Positions 48,780 to 59,816 of a stretch of 64,000 nucleotides of DNA are shown here, piece by piece. Under the pieces are notes generated by a model, which was not told the DNA's origin, did not search any database, and saw only the letters and a list, made by a program, of their open reading frames with translations. The position numbers were made by a program, and so were the translations under genes. Every line of letters begins with the position of its first letter. The stretch's first letter is position 1. Location: positions 39,393,832 to 39,457,831 of the forward strand of contig NC_053046.1 of NCBI RefSeq assembly GCF_003473485.1, given 5' to 3'. Source of the DNA: Medicago truncatula (Eukaryota > Streptophyta > Magnoliopsida > Fabales > Fabaceae).

Positions 48780-48956
48780 GCTTTGGACTTGGAAGTGTGG
48801 TGCTTTGCAAGTCTTAGGTTCGAATCCCCAGGTGCCAACAATTCTTGTGTTGGGCCATTCCATACAGAGCTATTGGCCCCGGCTAGGGAACGATGGGATT
48901 TGTCCCCCGGATTAGTCGGTCTTTGGGCGGGATACTTAGTTTCCAAACAAAAAAAA
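48780..48956 (+). mobile_element. SINE (tRNA-derived), 177 bp
   Basis: A B-box GGTTCGAATCCCCAGG near 48818 follows an A-box-like TGGTGCTTTGCAAG region. A non-tRNA body ends TACTTAGTTTCC and a poly-A tail. AATCTAG flanks both sides (48773-48779 and 48957-48963), a short target duplication. It lies in the presumed leader intron of the bZIP gene, in sense orientation. Confidence 0.72.
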
Positions 48957-49093
48957 AATCTAGTCAATGATTTTTTTTTTTTTTTTTTTGGGAAAGTAAG
49001 TTGTTCTAGGGCTTGTGGTTTGGTTGGTGATGATTTTGATAAAGCACTGACTGTGATGATGACAGGTTTCGTGTTGAAATGAAAGTGTGTTGA

Positions 49094-52000
49094 ATGGGGA
49101 TTCAAACAATGGGTTCTCAAAGTAATGGGCAACAGTCTCATTTACAGGCTAATCAGTTAGTTAAGCAAAATTCATGGTATGGTCTAACTCTTGATGAGGT
49201 TAATAGTCTACTAGGAGATTTGGGGAAGCCGTTAGGGAGCATGAATCTTGACGAGCTTCTTCAGAATGTGTGGACTGCTGAAGGAAATAAGGTTGTAGGG
49301 ATGGAGAGTGAGCAGGTTTCGTCATCGTCTTCTCTTCAACGGCAGGCTAGTATGACGTTGGCTCGTGCTTTGAGTGGGAAGACGGTGGATGATGTATGGA
49401 GAGAAATCCAGCTAGGTCAGAAGAAACAATATGGAGACGACGTGAAAGTCGAGGATAGGGAAATGAGTCTTGGTGGTACGACTTTGGAAGATTTTTTAGT
49501 GCAAGCAGGGCTTTTTGCTGGAGCTTCTACTAGTCCGACGGTGGGGTTGGATGCAATGGATACCGCTATTCCTCAAAGCTTTCAACCGAATACAAGCTTG
49601 GTATCCTCTTCTTCAATTAGTAGTTTGTCAGATGCAAAACCAGGTCGCAAAAGGGATGCTCCGGATGCATATGAGAAGGCTTTGGAAAGGAGGCTGAGAA
49701 GGAAAATCAAGAATAGGGAATCTGCCGCTCGTTCACGTGCAAGAAAACAGGTTTGACCTTTATGCGTTATGTAAAGTAATAAGCTTAAATTGATTGTATC
49801 GGTCTATTCATCATTTTCCTTAGTTGGAATATATTTGTTTTGTCACTTATAAATGTTTGATGGTGCAGGCTTATCATAATGAACTGGTTACCAAGGTTAC
49901 ACTGCTAGAACAACAAAATATGCAGCTCAAGAAAGAGAAGGTGAAAGATCTCATCCATTTTTCCTCCACTTAGCGTTTGCTGTTTGTTGAGTTTATGAGT
50001 GTGTCTAGAGACTGTTAATTATCTTTTCGTAGACGCTCTGTTATTTTGTAGCTCAAGCTAGTTTGTCTGTTGTGCGAGCACTTTCTCATTCATGTGAAGG
50101 TGTACGATTTACTTAAAATTTGTTGAAATCTGAAAGACTTTTAGTGTATGAATGATTAATATCACCGACATTAAGAAATCAGAATCACAGTGTGAGGTAA
50201 TATTCTATTTATAGGAAAAGAATTACTAATAAAAAAATGTGAACTCGATTCATTGGGTGTGAGGATGAAATATTCTTAATAAATGAAAAAAATCGCAACA
50301 GTAAAACATAATAAAAATAAAACTAAAGGATAAGGAAACTAGGAATAAAGCAGAAACGGCCAATTCCTTCAGACCTTCCCAAATATGGACTGAGTGACAG
50401 AGTGAAGCTAAGAACATTTAACAATTAAAAGCTAGAACCACTCTAAGGTTAGAGGTACACTCCATGTGCTAAGTGAGCATGTTAACTTTTTACCATGAAA
50501 AATAGAAACAGAGAAAAAATTCCTTACAGCAATTTAAGAAGTATGAATGAATTGTTCTAAGCTTCACAATGTTGATTCTAAACCGTTCTATATAAGGCCT
50601 GTAAAAATCATGCGTTTGTGTTGTAAATTCACTTCATTTATACATAAATAAATCCCTTTTCTGTATATTTTGTAGTGAATAATATGATATTTTCCCAGCA
50701 TTCCTTTTTTCGGGGCATAATACATTGACAAATTTTTGCTTGTTTCCATTATTATGTATTTTGCATTACTGAATGAATCATCTTTCTTCATTTCTTTTTG
50801 TACATTATATGTTGATGAAATGTTCTAATGTCATGCTTTACTGTATGTTAGCATTTAGTAGAGTACCTTATGATTTGATCCTCCGAGTCTTGTACTGTAT
50901 TCTATAAAGGACCAATTACTTTATAGCCTGGGCATGTTTGTCCTAACCAATGGTTTTCGTTCATGATGAGTTTTGTGGCTTCATGCTCTACAATTATGAT
51001 TTGTATCCTTTTTGTACGGCTTCCTTCCGTAGGCATCTTTGTTTTCTTTATAAATCAATAATCTGACCTGGAAATTTCCATGATGTTTGTCCATGGCTCA
51101 AGGTCCGCCGCAGTTGTTTCACAAATGTAGTGCATCTCAACATTTGAATTGTTTTTTTTTCTTCCCTATGTTAAACTAATTTATAAAGACAAGTTTAAAC
51201 ATTTTCAGCTGTTAGATTCTTAATTCTGGTGGATTTGTTTTCGCTTCTCCACACCCTGGATATTTTTTTCACCCAATGTATTTCAGCTGTCATTCAATTT
51301 GGATAAGCTGCATTGAAAAGGCTTTGCATAAAGAAAAAACTTGTTTTTAACTAGTGATCTAACAACTATCTGAAATGTAACTTCAATCGTATCTTGGTGT
51401 TTTTCTGCTACTCGTCGTTTGCCTAATCAATCAACATTTGTAAATTGTTTTTCTTTTACAATTCACTGTCAATGTATTAATTATTATGGTAATGATGCTG
51501 AAATATGATTTGATAGTGTTATCCTAATATGGTGAAATATCAATGAAATGTTTTATTTTGGAGTAGCATTGATGAGAGAGAGGATACCTTTATTACATAT
51601 TAAGTAGGCAGTAAAAATGATTAGTTTTGTCTTTTAGGTAGTTTGTCGTTGGGACTTTAAGTTGTCCCGCAATCCCATAGCTTGCGGAAAAATGATTTTG
51701 GGTTTTTGTGTTGTAGCTAATCCCTCATTTTATCTTGTTTTATGACTGTTTTTTAAATAAAACACAGAACACTGACTTTTGTTTGTGTTGTCTGGTCCCT
51801 TTAGTTTTTTATCAGATGCACCCATAGTAAAAATGAATGCTTTGCGAGCTAGTGAAATGTCAGTGCTGTTTGTTGTTTAGGCTCTTGTCGTTTGTAACTT
51901 AAGTAGAGTTGCATAAAGGTTTGCATTTTGGGTAATATTTTGACTACAATCATGATTGATACATCGTTTTGTACATGTTTTTCAAAGGCATAAATAACAA

Positions 52001-52202
52001 GTGAAGTTTATTTAAGTACTATAAAACTGAATTCTTTGTTAATTATTGCAAGATTTTCTTGAACCGTGTCATGCTGCAATCGAAAATTCCTAATATATTG
52101 TGTATTCTTTCCCTTGTACAGGAGTTTGAGCAGGGGCTACAACCTGAATCATCACCTGAACCTAAATACCGTCTTCGAAGAATAAGTTCTGCCATTTTCT
52201 GA
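49094..52202 (+). CDS. group A bZIP transcription factor (ABF/ABI5-like)
   Basis: Three exons: 49094-49750, 49869-49940 and 52122-52202 (810 nt, 269 aa), all phase 0, GT-AG. Conserved group A blocks appear in order: QNSWYGLTLDEVNSLLGDLG with GSMNLDELLQNVWTAE (about residues 25-65), LQRQASMTLARALSGKTVDD with VWREIQ (about 80-110), and TTLEDFLVQAGLF (about 130-142). The basic region is KIKNRESAARSRARKQ at about 204-219; the exon 1/2 junction falls at the family position after RKQ. A short zipper (ELVTKVTLLEQQNMQLKKEK) and a C-terminal EPKYRLRRISSAIF follow. RQAS is a likely SnRK2-type site. Such factors bind ABRE/G-box elements in ABA and seed responses. Intron 2 is 2.18 kb, unusually long for the gene. 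The start matches the usual MG-x-QTMGSQ beginning. Confidence 0.92.
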
Positions 52203-52660
52203 CAAGTGACCAGCAGTGAAGTTTCCTCGTTCCCCATATTCACGGATTTATGTTGAAGTGTCCTGGATAAAGAGATCATAACTTCATTGCACGGTGTTGC
52301 TGCCCCTGGTGTGCTTTCACTACAGTAGTAGCTTGTTCAATCTGCATCTATATTAACTAACTAAAGGGTACATATTAGCTAAGGTTTGATGTTCATAGGC
52401 TTCAGGAAAGATTTGAGTCTCGTGGTGGAAGCATTACATGTTTGTGTAAGAATTAAGATTGCCTTTGTAAGCTGAGGTGATTATTAGGGAGTCTAGTTCT
52501 TGATAAGGCGATTAACTTCCAAAGAAACTGAAATTAAGTAGGTCTTATTAGGATTTTTAAAGTGAAGGATTGTAATAGATAGTTAATCATCATGATTCAG
52601 TTATGAAAAAGTTGGTGTGCTGTGTAGAGAATTTTTCTAGAAAATTAAATAGCGAAAGCA
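52203..52660 (+). other. bZIP 3' UTR/flank with copies downstream
   Basis: The segment around 52440-52640 (GTGTAAGAATTAAGATT, then AACTGAAATTAAGTAGGTCT) reappears in diverged form at about 61028-61290 and 62764-62880. Confidence 0.6.
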
Positions 52661-52899
52661 AAATTAGTCTTAGTTATTGTTGGATGTCGACCGAGTTGGT
52701 AAAAAGTTGACTCTTTGATCAAGGTAGCTCCTTAGATTTTTGATGCCCTTGGCGAATAAATAAAGTGCTTTTTTAATTATTCAAATATCTTTCTTCTTGA
52801 ATAAACTAGTTGGATATGAAACTAATTATTGATAATAGAAAGATAATTTTTTTTTAAAGGATTTTATTACATCCAATTGACTATAGATAAGAATAAAGA

Positions 52900-53690
52900 T
52901 TATCTATAGTATCATGAGTGCTAGAGAAGTAATTATGAAAGGAAGTAAATGGAGAATTGGAAATGGAGAAAAAGTTTGGATCTAGCATGATAACTGGCTT
53001 CCGAGTAAGGGCAGCACAATAGTTCAAAGTCGGACTGGGACACTTCAACAAGATGCCTATGTCAGCGCGCTTATTGACCAAGACACTAAACAGTGGAATA
53101 GAGACTCAGTCTTCACCAATTTTAATTCATTTGAGTCAAGACTCATTGTTAGTATTCCTCTATCGTGTAGGCTCCCTGAAGATTCCTTGGTTTGGCCTGG
53201 AGAAAAGGACGGGAAATACTCCGTGCGTTCAGCTTATCATTTATTATGGGATGAAAGGAAGAACAGTTTACAAGGATCATCTCATGACCCCCATGAAAAG
53301 TTGTGGAGAGAAATATGGTGGGTGAATCTTCCTAATAGAGTCAAGAGCTTCATTTGGCGGCTGTAAAAAAACATCCTACCTACAAGAGCAAATTTGTGCA
53401 AGAAAGGAATTAAAATTGAACCGTTATGCCCAATGTGCAATTCTGCCACTGAAACAATTCAACATCTTTTCATGGAATGTAATTTTAAGCTTACATGGTT
53501 CTCATCTAGCCTTGGGATCCATGTGCCTTCAACACTTGATTTAAATAGTTGGCTGTTAGGTTGGTTGGAAAAGAAAGATATGTTAGGTTCACAATTATTT
53601 TGCACTACTATGTGGAAAATGTGGTTTTATCGATATGAAATTAATGGTGAAGATGATTTAACAGAAAGAGGAATGCTAACAATCTAATAG
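52900..53690 (+). mobile_element. LINE (L1-type) ORF2 C-terminal remnant
   Basis: Reads GSKWRIGNGEKVWI, then a stop, HDNWLPSKGS, DGKYSVRSAYHLLW, NLPNRVKSFIWRL, another stop (TAA near 53363), and NILPTRANLCKKGI. The zf-RVT zinc finger follows (LCPMCNSATETIQHLFMECN). Motif order is that of the L1 ORF2 tail. Two in-frame stops and no RT core mean it is inactive. Confidence 0.85.
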
Positions 53691-54871
53691 ATTTTAACTA
53701 GTGTGAGAATTGACGTCAATAAAAAATTCAATAGTTAAATAGATGTAATATTTTACTGTTTGATAGAACCTGAAGGTCATCATCGACTTTGAAAATATCA
53801 TAACATCAACCAAATTGAAAATATGATCTCTTCAGTTTCAGACCCTAAAAGTTGCCCTTGGCAGCACCTTCCACCCGTTCGTTTATATACCAATGCCGTT
53901 TATCTTCCACCTGACTATTTGAAGATAATTTTTTATTAATTTTGCATGTCTGAGTGAGAAGCAAGAATAACATGAGAACTAAGCAGGTCACTGAAGAGAA
54001 ACTATATGATTATTTGTATCCTACATTGTCAACATTTTTGGGTTGTGCATTTTAAATATGTGTTAAACCATCTCACTCTTTAAGTTAGCTTTTGAAAACG
54101 AGATCGAAGTCTATTTAACAACAATAACATCGTATCAACCTCATCGTTTCTCATAAATTTTCAATTTGAATAATGAATAGAACTAATGGATTGACACTGT
54201 ACTACCTACAGGTGACATGGAAAGTCACTTTCAAGTTTTATCCTTACACTTTGGATCATACTCCCAAACACATTACAGCAAGGCATAAAAAGTTTTTAAG
54301 AACTCTCTTAAATATGTTTTTGTATCATAGTTGAACTTGAACTAGTTGGTTTACAAAATTGTTTATATTTGTATAATCTGATAATTATTAATGTAGAAGT
54401 TGGGGAACAATTAATCTGTGTAGCATACACCGCTATATACAATTAATTGTTACCAAAGCAAAGCATATTTTATTCCGCTTGAAGTTAGAAGTTGTAACTT
54501 TTGAATTTTGATTATAGAATTGATTCTCATACATATGTTTAAAGTTCAACTCACCTTTTAGATGAATGTGTCCAAAAACAAATCACTTTTATTTAGAATT
54601 GCGTTTAACCAAAATCAATTCTACAAAATCAATTTTATCAAAATCAATTCTCATACACAACCAAACACACGCGTATGTATATTTTTTCGGGGGTGAATGA
54701 TCAATTCTTTAGGTGAGATGAGCAATTTTCTATACGGTGGGCACGGGTCTGAAAAATGACTGCCTAATGGACTCTGTTCTGAAAATTAAATTATAAATGA
54801 TAAAAGGAACATCATTCATCCATTGTTTGTTTGAGTGTCCTGTATCTTATCGTAATATTGTCTTCCTCTTA
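53691..54871. other. intergenic DNA
   Basis: At 54590-54660 the AAATCAATTCT/AAATCAATTTT words repeat and have complements near 54500, suggesting a small decayed MITE. No gene. Confidence 0.4.
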
Positions 54872-54880
54872 TTATTTATT

Positions 54881-55723
54881 GGGTTAATTAAGTTTTTAGT
54901 CTCTATAAATATTTGCAGTTTTGTTTTTAGTCCCTACAAAATTTTCCGTTTGTGTTTTTAGTCCATGTTAAATTAAATGTTGTTTAATCATGCTTAAAAT
55001 TTTAATTTTTTTTAATAATTTTTCACATACTTGTTTAAAATATTATAAAACGTTCCTCCGCAATAACTTAGCTCAAAATTTTATTTTTAAGTCCAAATTT
55101 TGGTTAGCTTTATTTTGAATTTTTTGCGTTTAAAAAAATTGTATTTAATTCATTACATGTTAAAAATTCTATTTTTTTTTTATGAAAGCGATTATTATAA
55201 TGTTCTTAACATGTCTGTTAAAAATCATTTAAAAATATAAAAGTTTATATATAATTAAACAAATTTTAATTTAAGAGGGACAAACACATACTTTTAGTTT
55301 TTGTAAAATTAAAATTTGCTTAATTGTACTTAAACTTTTAAATTTTCAACATATTTTTTACATATTTATTAAGAACATTATACAAAGTTCCTCCGCAAAA
55401 AAGTAGCTCAAAATTTTATTATTAGATCCAAATTTTCATTAGTACAATCTTCAAAATTTGACTTTTTAGAAAAATTCATATTTAATTCATTACATGTTAA
55501 AAAAAATAAAAGATTTTATAAAAGAGTGTCTTACGATGTTATGAACATATCAAAATCTTTCAAAAATTTAGAAATTTAAAAATAATTAAACAAATTTTAA
55601 TTGAACACCGCTAAAAACACTAACAGAAAATTTTGTAGAAACTTAAAAGACGTGATTTATTTGTATAGCACTAAAAACAAAACTGCATGCAATATTTATA
55701 TTGACCAAAAGCTTACTTAACCC
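54881..55723. mobile_element. Mutator-like non-autonomous element, 843 bp
   Basis: The left end GGGTTAATTAAGTTTTTAGT and inverted right end GGGTTAAGTAAGCTTTTGGT continue as TIRs for about 70 bp (TATAAATATTTGCAGTTTTG versus a similar inverted stretch). A perfect 9-bp target duplication TTATTTATT lies at 54872-54880 and 55724-55732, as expected for Mutator-type elements. The interior carries a long imperfect direct repeat and no transposase. Confidence 0.85.
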
Positions 55724-55799
55724 TTATTTATTTATCGAGAGAGAACAACAACAACACCAACAAAATCTATCGAACCAAGTTTTAAACAAACGAAGCTAA

Positions 55800-57444
55800 T
55801 CTCTCTCCACCGGCGGCAATGAAATTGAAAAGGCAGAGGAGAAGTTGCTTCCCGGCAACGAAGCTAATCTCTCTCCAACCGTCCCTTTCATACCTCGTCT
55901 CTTCCGTAGATTCACCAACCTCACCTCCCTCGACTTTTCACACTTTTACGGTGACCTCGACGATCTTCTCATCCAAATATCTTCTTTGAAGTTGAACCAT
56001 CTGACATCTCTCAATCTCTCCAATCAATCCACCATTCCCGCAATCGGCTTGCAAGCTTTTTCTTTTTCCTCCTCCTACTCCTCTACAATTACCACTCTCA
56101 CTTGTTCCAATACCATTCCTGATCTCAAGCTCATTGCAGATTGTTTTCCTTTCCTCGAACAACTTGATCTCAGTAACCCTTCAAATTTCCAAGTGGTTGA
56201 GGAGGAGGAGGAGCTTCTTTCGGTTGTCGCAGCACTTTTCAAACTCCTTCGTAAGGTTAATCTCTCTCGTCATTACTATGTCAACGACGAATTCATTTTC
56301 CAGCTGTTTACCAACTGTAAGTTTCTCAAAGAAGCCATCCTAATAGACTGTTATTGCATTACCAACCACTGTATTGCCTCTGCTCTACGTCTGAGACCTG
56401 ACTTGAACTCTTTATCCCACTCCCCTTCACTCATGTCCAAAGCACAACCAACGTTTGTTACTTCTCATTTCATCGACTCCTTGACCAGTTTAAAGGCTTT
56501 GACTTGTCTTGATTTGTCCTGCTGGCACATCTCCGATCACTTCCTTTCCTCTATTGCAATGCAAAGTCTTCCTTTGACGAGCCTTGGCCTCGGATATTGC
56601 ACCGGCTACACTTTCTCTGGAATCTTGCTTTTTTTTATCCTACTGTCCACGTATACAACATTTGGACCTTCAAGAAACTGATTTTCTCACTGATCACCAT
56701 GTTGCCGAGTTGTCTTTGTTTCTTCCTCATCTGGTGTCTATAAACCTTAGTTATTGTACTAACCTCTCATATTCTGCTTTTTTTGCACTCGTTAGGAACT
56801 GTCCTTCACTTAGTGAGGTCAATCTCAGATTCGCATGTATAGGGAACAAAGTCATGGCCTCCACTCACAACTCGGATTCTCTTGTTGCATACCCTCAATT
56901 CAAGTCTCTCGGTTTGTCCAACAATTTTCGTTTACAAGATGAAAACCTCATACTATATGCTTCCATTTTCCCCAGTCTGCAATTTCTTAATTTGAATCGT
57001 TGCTCTCGCATAACCGACCAATCTGTTGCTCAGATTTTAAAGAGATGCCGTAAGATTAGACATTTGAACCTAACCAACTGTAAAAGTTTCAAGTCACTTC
57101 AAATCAACTTTGAAGTTCCCAACCTTGAGGTGTTGGACTTGACACATACAAGAGTTGATGATGACACACTCTATGTAATCTCAAAGACGTGCCGTGGGCT
57201 TTTGAAACTGTCGCTGCAACTTTGTACGAATGTCACCGAGAAGGGAGTGATGCATGTGGTCAAAAACTGCACAAAACTCAGAGAGATCAATTTGGATGAT
57301 TGTAGTGGAGTCCATGCTAATGTTGTTGCATCCATGGTGTTCTTAAGCCCATCCCTGAGAAAGATAGCTGCTCCACCTGATTTTCCTACGACCGACAGAA
57401 ATAGGACACTCTTCTTGCGTCATGGATGCCTTCTTGAACTTTGA
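55800..57444 (+). pseudogene. F-box/LRR-family gene without F-box, frameshifted
   Basis: Two long frames together cover about 540 codons of leucine-rich repeats of the plant F-box/LRR (RNI-like) type. Frame 1 (to about 56635) starts near EKLLPGNEANLSPTV and runs through FIPRLFRRFTNLTSLDFSHF and KALTCLDLSCWHISD. Frame 2 carries CPRIQHLDLQETDFLTD, FPSLQFLNLNRCSRITD and GLLKLSLQLCTNVTEKGV, ending LRHGCLLEL at 57444. The switch is at a run of eight T (56629-56637), consistent with a one-base indel. In the family an F-box precedes the FLPRLFRRF segment; here NLS joins directly to PTVPFIP, so it is missing. The only nearby ATG (55819) is in another frame. A 22-bp direct repeat (CGAAGCTAATCTCTCTCCA) brackets this junction. 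Probably a pseudogene, though the T-run could be a sequencing error. Confidence 0.75.
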
Positions 57445-57766
57445 ACCCTGACATGCTCAAGTAGTGGTAGTCGCAGGTTTATCTCACTGGGCACAATAAT
57501 AAGGTGCAGGGCAAAATGACTCCTAAATTCAAATATGACAATGTATGCCTAACGTTTTTCCCTTTTTCCTCATTATGTAAATGTTCCATGGATTATTGGA
57601 TCTTTCTCTTCATTAATACCTACATAGTATGTTTTTTATTTTGAAGTTACCCTTTGTCTGATATTGTCTCTTAAAGCTATTTACTAATTCGTGTTTCATT
57701 AATTTTAATTGGGTCCAATTACAAGATAAAATCAAATGATGAAATCTATTACTATTATTAGCAACC
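57445..57766. other. 3' flank of the LRR gene
   Basis: Nothing recognised. Confidence 0.45.
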
Positions 57767-57961
57767 TTAAGCACCTGGAGTATTCTTGTCATTTTGCATT
57801 CCCAAGAACAAGTTCTTGATCTGCTCCATATCAGGGAACTGCTGAGTCAACAATTGGTTAGTGACTTGTTCCAAATTGGTGTTCACCTCTTGGAGAGTTT
57901 GGTTGTGTTCATCAACCATTTTCTCCATGGACGTCATACGATTTACCATGGCACTTGCCAT
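57767..57961 (-). mobile_element. LTR-retrotransposon gag N-terminal fragment
   Basis: A 64-aa frame starts MASAMVNRMTSMEKMVDEHN with a Gln/Asn/Leu-rich coiled-coil-like stretch, typical of the start of plant gag genes. It begins about 25 bp inside the presumed LTR edge at 57984. Only this piece remains. Assignment is tentative. Confidence 0.45.
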
Positions 57962-57983
57962 TGTAGCGGCAGGTTAGACCAAT

Positions 57984-58456
57984 TGTTAGGAACCTTTCGT
58001 TTGGTATAAGAAAGAATTCCTAAAACCGGGTAGAATTGAATAAACAAAGGAGCGATTTTATTGAAAGATAAGGAAAGGATAAAAGAGAATGGGGAGAAAA
58101 ATCTACTCACAAACTTTACCCTTAGTGTTATCTTATTTATAACATTCTCTATAACAACCTCAACTAACTTCTAATATAATTGCAACTCTTAACTACTTTA
58201 ACTACTCTAAATTCTCTTTATTCTATAATCCTAAAATTGGGTTAATCACAATGTTAGAGAGAGAGTGAGAGAGAGGATGAGAGTTGAAGCAAACTTAGGG
58301 TTAGGGAGAGAAGAAGAGACGTTTTGGGGAAGAAATAAAATTAAGTGTGAAGCGAGTTATAGAAAAATATAAACCCTTAAAATATGCAGTAACCGCAAAA
58401 TGAAAATATATCCTTATCCTTAATTATTTATTAATTTTGTTAGGTCTGCAACAATT
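57984..58456 (-). mobile_element. probable LTR adjoining the gag fragment
   Basis: Read on the minus strand the segment starts TGTTGCAGACCTAAC and ends GTTCCTAACA, giving TG...CA termini. It is followed by ATTGGTCTAACCTGC, a possible degenerate primer-binding site, and then by the gag start. No second LTR is seen, so boundaries are provisional. Confidence 0.45.
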
Positions 58457-59815
58457 TAACCTAATTTTCTACAGTTCGAAGTCGTTCCAATTTATTTTGA
58501 TTTTTCAACCAAAACGTGCAAAATTGAAATTTTGTTCCGAGTAAGCGTATACTTACAGGTCAAATTTAGTTCCCTAATTTTGTAGGCATGATAAGAACCT
58601 TCACAATGAAATTTTGTAGTTTTTATACGAGATACAAATTAATTATAAATTGTTTAAGAAATTCATAATTATGGGGAATAAAAATTCATAATTAATTTGT
58701 CCCTGGTCGAAAAAATTTAATTTATTTATGTAAAGCTATATTTTAACGTGCTAAACATGTATGAAAAAATTTAAACCTCTATATCACATTTTTATACTAC
58801 GCATATATTATAGGGTAACAAATAAGAAGAAACTCGAATTACAATGCTAGAATATATGTTTTTTTATTTTAGAGGGTCATCTTTCAAACATAGTGTATAT
58901 CACATGATCAATTTGAACAATTAACCCTTCAAAATAAGAGAGATGAACCTGCCAATAGTGTGCCAAATAAAATTAGGAGGTAAATGTCTTTTCTAACACC
59001 TCTTTCTGTGTGAAATTTTTTAGATTTTGCCCAAATTTTTCTTTTTTTAAGTGGGTTAACGAACTATTGGGTTGTACCATGTATAAAGAAAGTGTTGATT
59101 GAGCCCGGAAGTGCCCGGAGTCGCCGGGCGGTGAAACCGCCAATGGTTTAATACAAAGGGTCTATTTCGTGCGCATAATATAATAAAGACAAAATATAAT
59201 AAGAAGTGGGATAATGATTCTTCAAAAAAAAGAAGAAGTGGGATAATGATATGTTATGATAGTGACAAGATATATGCTTATCATATCATGTGTACGGTGC
59301 ACATATGATATGAAAGATGATAACATTATTTTATGCTATCATATGTTTGGTGTACACTTGATAATTGTTATTGGCAATAAAGATACAAAATATCATGATT
59401 TTTTTTCAATAAACAAATTTAAAAAGGAACATTACTACCAAAATTAGAAGGAACCTTGTGGGTATTTCAATTAACGTAATATTTTTTTCTTCAGTCGTAA
59501 TATGGATTAGGATACATGGAAAGTAACAAAAATAGGGGAAGCACAAAAGCAAAGAAACAAACAGTATTTGTATCGATTGAAGCTATAACGAAGGGAAAAC
59601 AAAAATTGAATTTGTTGATTTTTTTTTGTTGGTTGCAGGTGTTTAAAAAAAGGTCATGATGATTATATAAATCAAAACGGTAGTGAAGAAACAAAAGAGA
59701 AAGGAAAGCTAAAAAATTTATATCTATATAGAAGAAGAAGAAGAAGGTTACACAAAAGATGGAGGAGGCTGGGTTGGGAATCGAAGGAGGGTAAAGAAAA
59801 TAATACTGCATATAT
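58457..59815. other. intergenic DNA with a GC-rich hairpin at 59112-59140
   Basis: AT-rich except for 59102-59140, where two overlapping perfect 6-bp-stem hairpins occur (GCCCGG/CCGGGC and GGCGGT/ACCGCC). No gene is supported. Confidence 0.45.
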
Positions 59816-59816
59816 A

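Noticed and set aside
48780-48956. tRNA gene at the GGTTCGAATCC box
   Set aside because: The box is followed by a non-tRNA body and poly-A with target duplication, hence SINE.
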